A stretch of DNA of 64,000 nucleotides, from NCBI RefSeq assembly GCF_009695605.1, contig NZ_VUNQ01000009.1, forward strand, positions 1-64,000. The letters are read 5' to 3'. Origin of the DNA: Tissierella pigra. GTDB lineage: Bacteria; Bacillota; Clostridia; Tissierellales; Tissierellaceae. Below the pieces are notes generated by a model that saw nothing but the letters and a program-made list of their open reading frames with translations, did not search any database and had not been told where the DNA came from. A program made the translations under genes and the position numbers. Numbering within the stretch: position 1 is the first letter of the stretch; every line of letters begins with the position of its first letter. This document shows positions 54,685 through 62,625 of the stretch, one piece after another.

Positions 54685-54719
54685 AAAAGGCTTCTTTAGA
54701 CCTATTTGAGAAGCCTTTT
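54685..54719. terminator. Terminator-like hairpin upstream of the coiled-coil gene
   Basis: AAAAGGCTTCT / AGAAGCCTTTT with a 13-base loop; on the minus strand it ends CCTTTTTTATAT. It may catch read-through from the ABC exporter genes. Confidence 0.7.
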
Positions 54720-54773
54720 CTATCTGTTATATTCCACAGTCTCGAAACTCAAATCTATTTGCTCGTTACCTTT

Positions 54774-54819
54774 GACCTACCTACAGTTCACTCACTACGT
54801 TCGTTCACTGGGTTAGGTC
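54774..54819. repeat. GC-richer imperfect palindrome
   Basis: GACCTA (54774) and TAGGTC (54819) bound a 46-base imperfect palindrome containing TCACTCACTACGTTCGTTCA. Its base composition stands out from the surrounding AT-rich DNA, as do dispersed palindromic units in other genomes. Confidence 0.4.
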
Positions 54820-54829
54820 ATAAAAATAA

Positions 54830-54850
54830 GCTAGAGTCCTCTACTCTAGC
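54830..54850 (-). terminator. Terminator after the ABC exporter
   Basis: GCTAGAGT / ACTCTAGC with loop CCTCT, followed on the minus strand by TTATTTTTAT; four bases past the exporter stop. Confidence 0.85.
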
Positions 54851-54854
54851 CTAT

Positions 54855-56468
54855 TTATATAACAGCCTTATTCTTTACTGTAAAAACTTTATTATATCTA
54901 TTCTTAGTCTCTTCAAATATTACATGACTTACATTTACTATGGTCACTCCTTCTAAATCAAGTAATGTATTTTCTATTTCCCTTGCTACATTACTATCTA
55001 AACTTGCAAATGCCTCATCAAGAAATATTATATCTGACTTATTTAGAAGTCCTCTTGCTATGGCTATTCTAGACCGTTCTCCTCCAGAAATATTTTTTCC
55101 ATTATCATAAATCATAGTATCTAATCCATTTGGTAAAGCCTTTAAAAAGTCTTTTAGACCAGCTTTATCTATTGCAAGATTAATCTCATCATCATTATAG
55201 TCTTTGTATAAAGCAATATTGTTACGGAGGGTATCTTCAAATAAAAATACTTGTTGTTCTACATTGGAAATATTTTTAAAATAGCTCTCCTTCTTAAGAT
55301 CCTTTAAGTCATTTCCATCTACTAATATTTTACCTTTGGTAGGGTTAAAGTATTTCCTTAAAAGTTTAAGCAAAGTAGATTTACCACCGCCACTAGGTCC
55401 TATTACCAAATATTTTTCACCTTTAGTAATATTTAAGCTAATATCATTTAAAATCTCCTTATTATCATAGCTAAAGAATACATTTTGAAATTCTATTGTA
55501 TTTTTAAAATTATTTAACTCCGTTGTTTCCTCGTAATCCTCATGATTTTCAAGACTATGATCTAGTTTTGTAAATAATGATTTTACTGAAAATATTTTTG
55601 GAAACCACTCTCCTAAATTCATCAGTGGAAATATTACTCTGCCCATATTATTTATTATTAAAATAACTGCTCCTGTAGTAATGGAACCCTTTATTGCCAT
55701 AAACGCTGATATAAGTAAAATAGAAAAGGTAGAAGCATATACTATAAACTGTTGTATAGACAGAGTATAAGTATGAATTTTATCTATTGTATATCCCTTA
55801 TATTGAATATCTTTACTTTTATTATAAAAATCATCTTTTACTTTTTCATTTAAATTATTAGCTTTAATTATTTGAAAGGCTCCAAGAACTTCTTTTATAT
55901 ATGATGTATATCCTTCAAATAATTCTGCCCTATGTTTTTCATGTTTTTGTAATGGTTTTCCTACTATCATTGATAAAACAACAGATGCTACAGATATACC
56001 GATTCCAATAAACAAAGCCCATGGACTTACAGAAGCTATAACTATAAATGATATTAAAAAACCAATAAAACTATTTCCAACTTCATATATTCCTTCTAAA
56101 TATTTTTTCTCTATATTGTTCATATCATTAGTCATAGATGATAAGTATACTCCATTATTCTCAGCTTGAAACTCATTTATATTTTTAGCAAATAATCTTT
56201 CCATATAAGTTATCTTTGTTTTTACTAAGGATTTATATATGTATAATCCTCTTGTATATGAAATCAAAATACTAAATGGAAGTGATAATCCAATAAGTAT
56301 AAATATTTTCACAGCTTCACTTTTAAACAACGTCATATTGCCTTCTAAGGCTGAGTCTATTATTTTCATCATGCTGATACTCACATATCCATCTATGGAG
56401 ATTCCAATAGTCAATACTAAAAATGCTAAAATCAAATATATCATAGATTTCCTTATGGTTTTCTTCAT
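54855..56468 (-). CDS. ABC exporter half-transporter (subunit 2)
   Basis: 537 residues: six helices, then an ATPase domain with Walker A GPSGGGKST, signature NISGGERSRI, Walker B IIFLDEAFASLD and H-loop VSHVIFEE. Its start overlaps subunit 1 by four bases, so the two form a heterodimeric exporter. All catalytic residues seem present in both, unlike many heterodimers with one degenerate site. Drug, peptide or lipid export is typical; cargo unknown. Confidence 0.93.
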   Translation of the reverse strand: MKKTIRKSMIYLILAFLVLTIGISIDGYVSISMMKIIDSALEGNMTLFKSEAVKIFILIGLSLPFSILISYTRGLYIYKSLVKTKITYMERLFAKNINEFQAENNGVYLSSMTNDMNNIEKKYLEGIYEVGNSFIGFLISFIVIASVSPWALFIGIGISVASVVLSMIVGKPLQKHEKHRAELFEGYTSYIKEVLGAFQIIKANNLNEKVKDDFYNKSKDIQYKGYTIDKIHTYTLSIQQFIVYASTFSILLISAFMAIKGSITTGAVILIINNMGRVIFPLMNLGEWFPKIFSVKSLFTKLDHSLENHEDYEETTELNNFKNTIEFQNVFFSYDNKEILNDISLNITKGEKYLVIGPSGGGKSTLLKLLRKYFNPTKGKILVDGNDLKDLKKESYFKNISNVEQQVFLFEDTLRNNIALYKDYNDDEINLAIDKAGLKDFLKALPNGLDTMIYDNGKNISGGERSRIAIARGLLNKSDIIFLDEAFASLDSNVAREIENTLLDLEGVTIVNVSHVIFEETKNRYNKVFTVKNKAVI

Positions 56469-58111
56469 ATTGCCACCTCCATAAAATATTCTTTTGAATC
56501 ATATTTGTAGATATGCTGATTTTTAATTTCCAATACATAGTCATATTTCTCTGTTATTCCTTCATAATATCTATGGGATATGGCAATAACTGTACAATCC
56601 AAGGAAAGAATAGTTTCTTCTACCTTTCTGCCTAATTCTTCATCAAGGCTTGATGTCCCCTCATCTACAAATAGTATCTCTGAATCTTTTACTATGGCTC
56701 TTGCAATAGAAATTCTTTGTCTTTCTCCACCAGATAGATTCTTTCCATTCTCCATCAGCATTTCATTTATTCCATTTTCTTTTTTTCCAATAAGTCCATC
56801 TAACCCCGCTTGATTTGCGGCTCTTAAAATTCTTTCTTCCTCATAAGATTTATATAAAGCTATATTATTGTAGATAGTATCTTCAAATAAGAACACATCT
56901 TGATATATAAAGGAAACCTTGTCATTTAAGCTGGATTCTTTTATATCTTTATAGGACACATTATCTACTATTATTTCACCTTTATAATCATCATAAGTCA
57001 TGGATAAAAGTTTAATTAAAGTAGATTTACCTGCACCACTGGCTCCTTTAAGCAAATACTTTTTCCCCTTCTCTATGGTAAAAGAGGCATCTTTAAGTAT
57101 TTCTTTTCCATCATATTCAAAATATAAATCTTTTACTTTGATTTTATCTGTAAATACAAAATCTTTTTCTTTATCTACTGCTGTTGAATTTTCCTCATCT
57201 ACTTTTGTGATTTTATCAAATATTTTAGCTGATGATTTCAATTGATTAAATAAAGGTAAAATAGATGTAATATTCCATATACAGCCGTTGGACAATTGAA
57301 ACATATAAGTAATTTTAGTTAAAGATATTCCTTTACTCATTAAAGTGGATAAATATACTAGAGCAATCATTACAAATCCAAATCCTAAGAACTCCATAAC
57401 TCTTCTTTGACTATCTGTATAAACATTGTAACTAAATTTCTTTTTCTCAAGTCCTATAATGGATTTCAATGATTTTGAAAGAAATTGATCTTCAATATTG
57501 TTTAATTTCAATATTTCTAATCCATTAAATGTATTGGATATATTTACAGCAAAATCTTCATTATATTCTGATACTTCTTCCTGAAGAGATATTGTCTTTT
57601 TTTCAAAGGTCTTACTAATTAAGAATAAAAATATTGAAATTGCAAATGCACCTATGGCGAACTTTAAATCTAAAAAAGCTATAATAGTCAGAGATACTAC
57701 ATATATACCTCCACGATATATTACATTAATAAGTTGTAAGAAAAAATTGCTTTCAAATAAATTAATATCGTTGATTAAATTTGAAATATAAGTATCCTTA
57801 GACTTTTTACTAAATTCTTTATAAGATGAGTTTAATATCTTATGAAAGGCTAAAAGTCTAACATCAAGTAATGTGTCTCTCATATAGGATATTCTCATAA
57901 ATCTAGATATGATATATAATATAGCACCTAATATTATAACTCCCAATGAAAGCCATAAAACCTTAATGAAGTTTTCCTTTGTACCTACTTGAATACTACC
58001 TATTATCATTGACATAACTAAATTTACTAAAGTACTATCTAACACTGGTATAAAACAAGCCAATATGTACATCATAAATCGTGATTTCCGTTTCATTAAA
58101 AGTTCTTTCAT
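56465..58111 (-). CDS. ABC exporter half-transporter (subunit 1)
   Basis: 548 residues: six helices (first about 15-40), then Walker A GASGAGKST, signature NLSGGERQRI, Walker B EILFVDEGTSSLDEE and H-loop ISHRYYEG. First gene of the exporter pair. GGGGGT precedes ATG 58111. Its promoter is consensus-like with a long inverted repeat just upstream, so it is probably regulated, though no regulator gene is adjacent. Confidence 0.93.
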   Translation of the reverse strand: MKELLMKRKSRFMMYILACFIPVLDSTLVNLVMSMIIGSIQVGTKENFIKVLWLSLGVIILGAILYIISRFMRISYMRDTLLDVRLLAFHKILNSSYKEFSKKSKDTYISNLINDINLFESNFFLQLINVIYRGGIYVVSLTIIAFLDLKFAIGAFAISIFLFLISKTFEKKTISLQEEVSEYNEDFAVNISNTFNGLEILKLNNIEDQFLSKSLKSIIGLEKKKFSYNVYTDSQRRVMEFLGFGFVMIALVYLSTLMSKGISLTKITYMFQLSNGCIWNITSILPLFNQLKSSAKIFDKITKVDEENSTAVDKEKDFVFTDKIKVKDLYFEYDGKEILKDASFTIEKGKKYLLKGASGAGKSTLIKLLSMTYDDYKGEIIVDNVSYKDIKESSLNDKVSFIYQDVFLFEDTIYNNIALYKSYEEERILRAANQAGLDGLIGKKENGINEMLMENGKNLSGGERQRISIARAIVKDSEILFVDEGTSSLDEELGRKVEETILSLDCTVIAISHRYYEGITEKYDYVLEIKNQHIYKYDSKEYFMEVAI

Positions 58112-58165
58112 ATTATACCCCCGTTTTATAATTCAAAATTATCTTACTTTTTATTTCCTAATATG

Positions 58166-58194
58166 ATATTAGTATATTTTGTTAATTTTGTCAA
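58166..58194 (-). promoter_or_regulatory. Promoter of the ABC exporter
   Basis: TTGACA (58194-58189), 17-base spacer and TAATAT (58171-58166) on the minus strand. Confidence 0.65.
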
Positions 58195-58202
58195 CACATT
58201 AA

Positions 58203-58257
58203 TTAACATATTTAATTTATACTTTAAAATTGTTAATATAAAAATTAAATATGTTAA
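58203..58257. promoter_or_regulatory. 16-bp inverted repeat upstream of the exporter promoter
   Basis: TTAACATATTTAATTT (58203-58218) and AAATTAAATATGTTAA (58242-58257) are perfect inverted copies 23 bases apart, with TTGTTAAT units between and beside them. Its position, eight bases upstream of the -35, suits an activator or repressor. Confidence 0.5.
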
Positions 58258-58333
58258 TAACACATTATAGAAAACTTTTCCTTAATATTAATTGTTATCT
58301 TGTAAATACTATTATTATATGGAGGTGATTTAT

Positions 58334-58597
58334 TTGAAAGATAAACATAAATTTAATCAACCTTATTATACTGAACCTGTCAACAAAACAAACTCCAACA
58401 TTTCCAATGATAATGAGGATTGGAAAAAAACAGGATTTTATCGAAATAGTGAAGATTTTCCACCACGAGGTAGTTTTATAAGCATACCAGAAGATGTATT
58501 GCTTGGGACCAATGGAAATCTATTAGATTCTATAGTTAAAGATAAAGATGAAACTATTGGTTCAGATTTATATAAAGAAACAAAAAATAATAAATAA
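58334..58597 (+). CDS. Small acidic protein of unknown function
   Basis: 87 residues from TTG 58334, six bases after GGAGGTGA; the frame extends to TTG 58292, but there is no site. The product is hydrophilic (KDKHKFNQPYYTEPVNKTNS) and contains PPRGSFISIPEDVLLGTNG. No membrane or known motif. It is alone, divergent from the ABC exporter, and I recognise no family with confidence. Confidence 0.6.
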   Translation: MKDKHKFNQPYYTEPVNKTNSNISNDNEDWKKTGFYRNSEDFPPRGSFISIPEDVLLGTNGNLLDSIVKDKDETIGSDLYKETKNNK

Positions 58598-58657
58598 TTT
58601 CCAAGGTTATATTCTGTTAAGTTAATACTCCTTCCATTATTTACTCAAAAACAAAGC

Positions 58658-58698
58658 ACTAAAAGCTATGAGATTTCAGAAATCCTATAGCTTTTAGT
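58658..58698. terminator. Bidirectional terminator
   Basis: A long stem, ACTAAAAGCTAT / ATAGCTTTTAGT, with inner GATTTC/GAAATC pairing, lies between the small rightward gene and the leftward methyltransferase. Confidence 0.75.
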
Positions 58699-58734
58699 AT
58701 TTGTATTTCTATATAACGAGTTATTATGACTTAA

Positions 58735-59529
58735 CTAATAAACAGTGGCTTTTATGCTAAATGACATCGGAAATTTATCAACATTATATTCAAGATTAAA
58801 CAATCCATTCCCTACATTTTTCATGCCCCCAGCATTGAAGAAGTTTTCCTTATATTCATTAAAGTAATTTATATGCAAACCAGCATTTGTAAGAGCATTA
58901 ATGATGTCAGAAACTGTGTACATCCAAAAATATGCTTTTACACCATGTTTGGGTGCTGAAACATATCCACCAATTGAATCTTCCTCATCAGGAATTTTGC
59001 TGAAGTAGGGATACTGAATCTCCATTTCATTTTTCGCAAGTTTATCTGTATTAAAGGTCAAGAAAAACGGATGAGAATCAAAAACGTAAACAAATCCATT
59101 ATCGTTTAAAAGATGTCTAATCGTTTTTGCCCACTTATTCAGGTCTGGAAGCCAACCAATAGCACCTTCCGAAACAAAAACTACATCATATTTTTCATTA
59201 TGTTTTTCCATTAATGTCATAATATCAGACTCAATGAAATCAATATTTTCTACATTTAGATCATTGGCAAGCCTTTTAGCATAAAAAATATTATCTGGTA
59301 CTAAATCAACACCTATTACTTCTCTTGCTCCCATCTTTGCTAAAAGTATTGTGTCAGCTCCTGTATTACATTGAAGATGTATAACCCTTTTGCCTTTTAA
59401 ATCACCAATTTCATTTTTTATATACATATTAAACTCATGGGTCTCATTTAATAGCTTTTTTTTAAATGCTTCATAATGATCTTTCGATACTTGGCCCCAA
59501 GCATGTTTGTTTAAATCAATTTCTTTCAT
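58735..59529 (-). CDS. Class I SAM-dependent methyltransferase
   Basis: 264 residues. Motif I RVIHLQCNTGADTILLAKMG and the acidic end of strand 2, EVIGVDLVPDN, bind SAM; DVVFVSEGAIGWLPDLNKWA is motif IV. Substrate unknown; small molecules are usual for this size. Its upstream region contains one copy of a 107-bp direct repeat. It may belong to a laterally variable segment (58.7-61.9 kb) of short accessory genes. Confidence 0.9.
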   Translation of the reverse strand: MKEIDLNKHAWGQVSKDHYEAFKKKLLNETHEFNMYIKNEIGDLKGKRVIHLQCNTGADTILLAKMGAREVIGVDLVPDNIFYAKRLANDLNVENIDFIESDIMTLMEKHNEKYDVVFVSEGAIGWLPDLNKWAKTIRHLLNDNGFVYVFDSHPFFLTFNTDKLAKNEMEIQYPYFSKIPDEEDSIGGYVSAPKHGVKAYFWMYTVSDIINALTNAGLHINYFNEYKENFFNAGGMKNVGNGLFNLEYNVDKFPMSFSIKATVY

Positions 59530-59577
59530 TTATTTATCCTCCATAAATATAAGTTTTAAAATATATGATTTCTTAAT

Positions 59578-59685
59578 TTTTATTATATAGAGCATTGGCT
59601 GAATATAATATATCAAGAACAATTAATATAAGTTCTTAACAAAAAAGATTCACCTAATTAAAGTTAGATGAATCTTTTTAATATT
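59578..59685. repeat. ~107-bp direct repeat, copy 1
   Basis: About 90% identical by eye to 61820-61927. Both copies contain a terminator hairpin (AAAGATTCA...TGAATCTTT) and the shared block AATTAATATAAGTTCTTAAC. Each lies past the stop of one leftward gene and before the start of the next. In copy 1 AAGAAC/GTTCTT makes an extra perfect hairpin. Confidence 0.88.
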
Positions 59686-59949
59686 TTATTTAGAATAAAC
59701 AATTCTTTTAATACTTTCAATGGAAAGGCAAAATTCCTCTGACAGTTCATCCATAGATAATCCCACAAGAAACTTTTCACGAATTTGGCTGTTTCTATGA
59801 TCTAAATATACTCTATGACCTGAATTTTCTCCCCATTTCTTTCTAACCCCTTCTGGCTTAGGAATATATACTAATTCCCCTTGTACATATTTTTGTATTT
59901 GTTCTAATAATTCTTCTGGGAAAATATTATTTGCTTTAATATATTTCAT
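59686..59949 (-). CDS. CD3324-family small DNA-binding-like protein
   Basis: 87 residues. Opens MKYIKANNIFPEELLEQIQK and has a basic middle GVRKKWGENSGHRVYLDHRN; the C-terminus LVGLSMDELSEEFCLSIESI reads as a helix-turn-helix. The pattern fits the small proteins named after Clostridioides CD3324, likely regulators of unknown targets. GGGGTGAGG precedes ATG 59949. Its leader holds a structured element and an 18-codon frame. Confidence 0.78.
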   Translation of the reverse strand: MKYIKANNIFPEELLEQIQKYVQGELVYIPKPEGVRKKWGENSGHRVYLDHRNSQIREKFLVGLSMDELSEEFCLSIESIKRIVYSK

Positions 59950-59986
59950 TCTAACCTCACCCCTTAAAAAATTTTGTTCTAAGGAC

Positions 59987-60100
59987 GCAAAGTCTACATT
60001 ATAAACAACTTATTCATAAACAAGTTAGAATGAATATTGGCAATCATACCATTTTACTCCATACAAACTAATTGCCACCGTTTATCTTGTATGACTTTGC
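59987..60100 (-). ncRNA. Structured leader RNA candidate upstream of the CD3324-type gene
   Basis: The ends pair as a 12-bp stem with one bulge (59987-59998, GCAAAGTCTACA, with 60088-60100). Inside are a 5-bp hairpin (AACTT 60007 / AAGTT 60026) and a 7-bp stem (TGGCAAT 60038-60044 / ATTGCCA 60071-60077). This gives a junction-like fold about 40 bases upstream of the gene on the minus strand. One arm of the closing stem lies inside an 18-codon leader frame, so translation could open it. I do not recognise the class. Confidence 0.5.
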
Positions 60101-60138
60101 ATGGAGGATGTGCCGGTTTTATAATTCTTTAAGTACAT
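60082..60138 (-). CDS. Putative 18-residue leader peptide
   Basis: ATG 60138 follows AAGGTGGTG with six bases between; product MYLKNYKTGTSSMQSHTR. Codons 13-17 form one strand of the closing stem of the leader structure, the layout of translation-controlled attenuators (as in erm leaders). It may instead be a chance frame or gene debris. Confidence 0.4.
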   Translation of the reverse strand: MYLKNYKTGTSSMQSHTR

Positions 60139-60261
60139 TGAAAACACCACCTTATAAATTTATTATATCGTTAAAAATCATATTTTTATATTATAATATA
60201 TTCTTTGAAAAAGCAAATATATATAAGTGATAATAATAAATATTTTTAGTTCGATGTTTTG

Positions 60262-60310
60262 TTAAAAGCACGACATTATACCAGTATTGATATAAGTGAC
60301 GTGCTTTTAA
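60262..60310 (-). terminator. Terminator-like hairpin after the GNAT pseudogene
   Basis: TTAAAAGCACG (60262-60272) and CGTGCTTTTAA (60300-60310) form an 11-bp stem with a 27-base loop; the minus strand ends TTTTAACAAAA. Confidence 0.6.
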
Positions 60311-60332
60311 AAGGAAATATTTAAATTGTATT

Positions 60333-60676
60333 TCATCTATTGCTAAAAGTATAAGCAGTTGCCAATGTATCATCATAAACATCTTTAACATCTAAATACT
60401 TATTAAAGTCTTCACCTACGATTTCTTTTATTACTGCTTCCCAAAAAACATGCGATGCCTGATTATTAGGATGAACCGTTAATTCCCATTTTCCAGGGTG
60501 CAGCTCAACTACCTTTTTGGCAGCATATCTTCCAATTCCCTTTCTGCGATACTTCTTCATTACAAAAAATTCACATCATTATTTTCATACTCCGAAAAGT
60601 CATATTCATATAATTCAATTAAATGTGCTAATATTTCTTTTTCTTCCTCTTTTACTTTAACAATTTCAATATCCAT
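60333..60676 (-). pseudogene. GNAT acetyltransferase with an internal deletion
   Basis: The N-terminal piece starts at ATG 60676 (MDIEIVKVKEEEKEILAHLI...) and stops at 60560 after 38 residues. The C-terminal piece continues in another frame from EFFVMKKYRRKGIGRYAAKK, the acetyl-CoA-binding core, to the end at 60333. A normal member would have roughly 40 more residues between these parts, so the middle strands are missing. The junction lies in GAATTTTTTGTAATG. ATG 60560 could give a 75-residue fragment, unlikely to be active. Confidence 0.85.
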
Positions 60677-60712
60677 AGTTTCCCTCTTTCTTCCCTGAAA
60701 CTCATATTTATC

Positions 60713-61711
60713 CTAGAACCTTTTCTTTAAAAAGTACTGCTTTATACCATCAGGGTAATCATCTAGTATAGAGAATACCTCATATCCACATCTTTTATAG
60801 AACCATGGTGATTGATAACTAAATGTACACGTATGGGCAAAAATACATCCATATTCTCTAGCCATTCTCTCTGCTTCAGTAATCAATATCCTGCCGTATC
60901 CTTTTCCTCTATATTTTTCATTAATCCACATTACATCAATATACATGCAATAATTAAAAGTATCACATAAGATTGCTCCTATTGTTTCTTCATCAGAAGT
61001 TTTAAGATATAAATTAATATCAATACCCGGCTTTCTTAATACTCCTTCTGTCTTCATTACATTATGTTTAAATAGTCCTTTACAAACACAATCATAGTCA
61101 TCATTCGAACAGTCTGTTGTGATTATGATGCTTTCATCAAGCTTTTTCTTCACATGAAGCCCACCATGCTGAACATCTCTTGCATATAACATGTCATTTA
61201 ATGTTTTGATAATATCTGCTAAATTCCAAACAAATACGTCAACTAATGTATCTTTCCCTTTAGGAGATTGAACAACCTGCTTTTTTACTTTTCCACCTAG
61301 ATATAAATAGTATTTATTAGAAGATACTTCATGCCAATTATACACTATTAGCTCTCTAAATCCGTACACCTTAAATTCATCTACTATGCTTTTAATCAAT
61401 TTAATACCAAGTCCACGTCTCCGATATTCCCGTTTTACAAACAGATAACTTAGTTCTACTCCATCATCACTGTCTTCCCTCTCCGCTATACTTGCTCCTA
61501 CAAAACCAGCAAATTTTTCTCCATCAAAAGCTCCATAAATCCGCCTTATATCATCATATTTTTCGTTTATCCATGACGTAAGATATTTCAGTTTTTCTTC
61601 TCTATCTATCGTATTAGTCAGAACAACTCCCCTATAATCATCATTCCAACATTCAATTAGTAAATCAACAGCCTTATATAATTCCTCATCATATAATTTA
61701 CGGATTAACAT
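60713..61711 (-). CDS. Double-GNAT-domain acetyltransferase
   Basis: 332 residues with two acetyltransferase modules. Module 1 (about 1-165) has YLFVKREYRRRGLGIKLIKS; module 2 (about 185-332) has WINEKYRGKGYGRILITEAE. Both keep the R/Q-x-x-G-x-G/A acetyl-CoA loop, so both may be active. Substrates unknown; aminoglycosides, amino acids or proteins are typical. It precedes (in transcription) the deleted GNAT gene. Confidence 0.88.
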   Translation of the reverse strand: MLIRKLYDEELYKAVDLLIECWNDDYRGVVLTNTIDREEKLKYLTSWINEKYDDIRRIYGAFDGEKFAGFVGASIAEREDSDDGVELSYLFVKREYRRRGLGIKLIKSIVDEFKVYGFRELIVYNWHEVSSNKYYLYLGGKVKKQVVQSPKGKDTLVDVFVWNLADIIKTLNDMLYARDVQHGGLHVKKKLDESIIITTDCSNDDYDCVCKGLFKHNVMKTEGVLRKPGIDINLYLKTSDEETIGAILCDTFNYCMYIDVMWINEKYRGKGYGRILITEAERMAREYGCIFAHTCTFSYQSPWFYKRCGYEVFSILDDYPDGIKQYFLKKRF

Positions 61712-61819
61712 AACCCTACCTCACTCCTATATTTCATTTTCTTGTTTTTCCCATTAATCTCGTGAGCTAATAACTGCTCGATATTTGAAAGTACCATCCA
61801 TTATAATATACAACTCAAA
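61712..61819 (-). other. Leader of the double-GNAT gene
   Basis: No intact gene. A 30-codon minus-strand frame starting near 61799 ends with a stop that overlaps the GNAT start codon (ATGTTAA), which could couple translation; it lacks a clear ribosome site. The GNAT ribosome site is AGGAGTGAGGTAG. Confidence 0.3.
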
Positions 61820-61927
61820 TTTTATTATATAAGGTATTGATTGAATATAATATATCAAAAACAATTAATATAAGTTCTTAACAAAAAAGATTCATCTAGT
61901 TAAAATTAGATGAATCTTTCTAATATT
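61820..61927. repeat. ~107-bp direct repeat, copy 2
   Basis: Second copy of the element at 59578-59685, same orientation, 2.24 kb away. About ten single-base differences are visible, clustered in the first 20 positions. It lies upstream of the double-GNAT gene and downstream of pyrE. Confidence 0.88.
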
Positions 61928-62001
61928 CGATTATGTATTAAAGCAATGTTGAAATTATATTATCATTTAAAGAAAGTCAACTTACTTCCCTTGCCGTAGT
62001 A

Positions 62002-62024
62002 CTGCATGAGAATTCATCTCATGC
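62002..62024. other. Hairpin after pyrE
   Basis: TGCATGAGA / TCTCATGCA with a five-base loop, just past the pyrE stop. It lacks a T run, so it may protect the 3' end rather than terminate; the repeat hairpin at about 61888-61918 can terminate. Confidence 0.5.
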
Positions 62025-62028
62025 ATCA

Positions 62029-62583
62029 CTATATCTTTCTACTTCCAGGTTTTACTATCTCTAGTCCTTCTTTACATAAAGGACATTCCTCTTTATCATA
62101 TGTTTTTATTTCTAAATCAGTTCCTCCATAAATAGGATATTTAATATCTCCTTTAGACCTATTGGCAATACAAGCTATGCCTACTACTATTCCTCCATGT
62201 TCTTCTACTACCTTAATAGCTTCATAAGCTGATTTTCCAGTAGTTACTACATCTTCAGATATAATCACTCTCTGTCCCTTTTCTATATGAAATCCTCTTT
62301 TTAACTTCATTTCCCCATCTTCTCTTTCAGTAAATACAGCAGGTTTACCTAATTGGCGACCTAGTTCGTAAGCCACTATAATTCCACCCATGGCAGGTCC
62401 CACTACTATATCTATATCCAAATCCTTAACTTTTTCAACAATAAATGATACTGCTTTTGCTGCCTTATCTGGATATTGCAATAGTTTTGCACATTGTACA
62501 TATCTATCGCTATGTTTACCTGAAGATAGTAAAAAATGTCCTTCAAGTAAAGCATCTGATTCTTTAAGTAAATCAATAATCAT
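62029..62583 (-). CDS. pyrE: Orotate phosphoribosyltransferase
   Basis: 184 residues. The PRPP-binding loop is [19 protein letters not shown] and the N-terminal [17 protein letters not shown] is the orotate side. It joins orotate to PRPP to give OMP in UMP synthesis. The C-terminus has a Cys pair (EECPLCKEG) seen in the CRS-like longer PyrE of some Firmicutes and archaea. Separated from pyrD by 42 bases with an 18-base palindrome. Confidence 0.96.
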   Translation of the reverse strand: MIIDLLKESDALLEGHFLLSSGKHSDRYVQCAKLLQYPDKAAKAVSFIVEKVKDLDIDIVVGPAMGGIIVAYELGRQLGKPAVFTEREDGEMKLKRGFHIEKGQRVIISEDVVTTGKSAYEAIKVVEEHGGIVVGIACIANRSKGDIKYPIYGGTDLEIKTYDKEECPLCKEGLEIVKPGSRKI

Positions 62584-62603
62584 ATTTTTTCCTCCCTTGA
62601 TTT

Positions 62604-62621
62604 AGTGAATAACTATTCACT
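62604..62621. repeat. 18-base AGTGAATA palindrome
   Basis: AGTGAATAACTATTCACT, an 8-2-8 palindrome between pyrD and pyrE, of the same type as the repeats at 49902-50010. Confidence 0.5.
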
Positions 62622-62625
62622 GTTT

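Noticed and set aside
54685-54852. T-box leader ahead of the coiled-coil gene
   Set aside because: No T-box consensus (AAGGTGGTACC-like) and the promoter lies downstream of the hairpins.
59981-59994. GGACGCAAAGTC as part of a c-di-GMP (GEMM-I) riboswitch
   Set aside because: Only this short string resembles the class; the other conserved blocks are absent and the stretch pairs with GACTTTGC instead.
61712-61799. 30-codon frame upstream of the double-GNAT gene
   Set aside because: No ribosome site and no recognisable family; listed only as leader.
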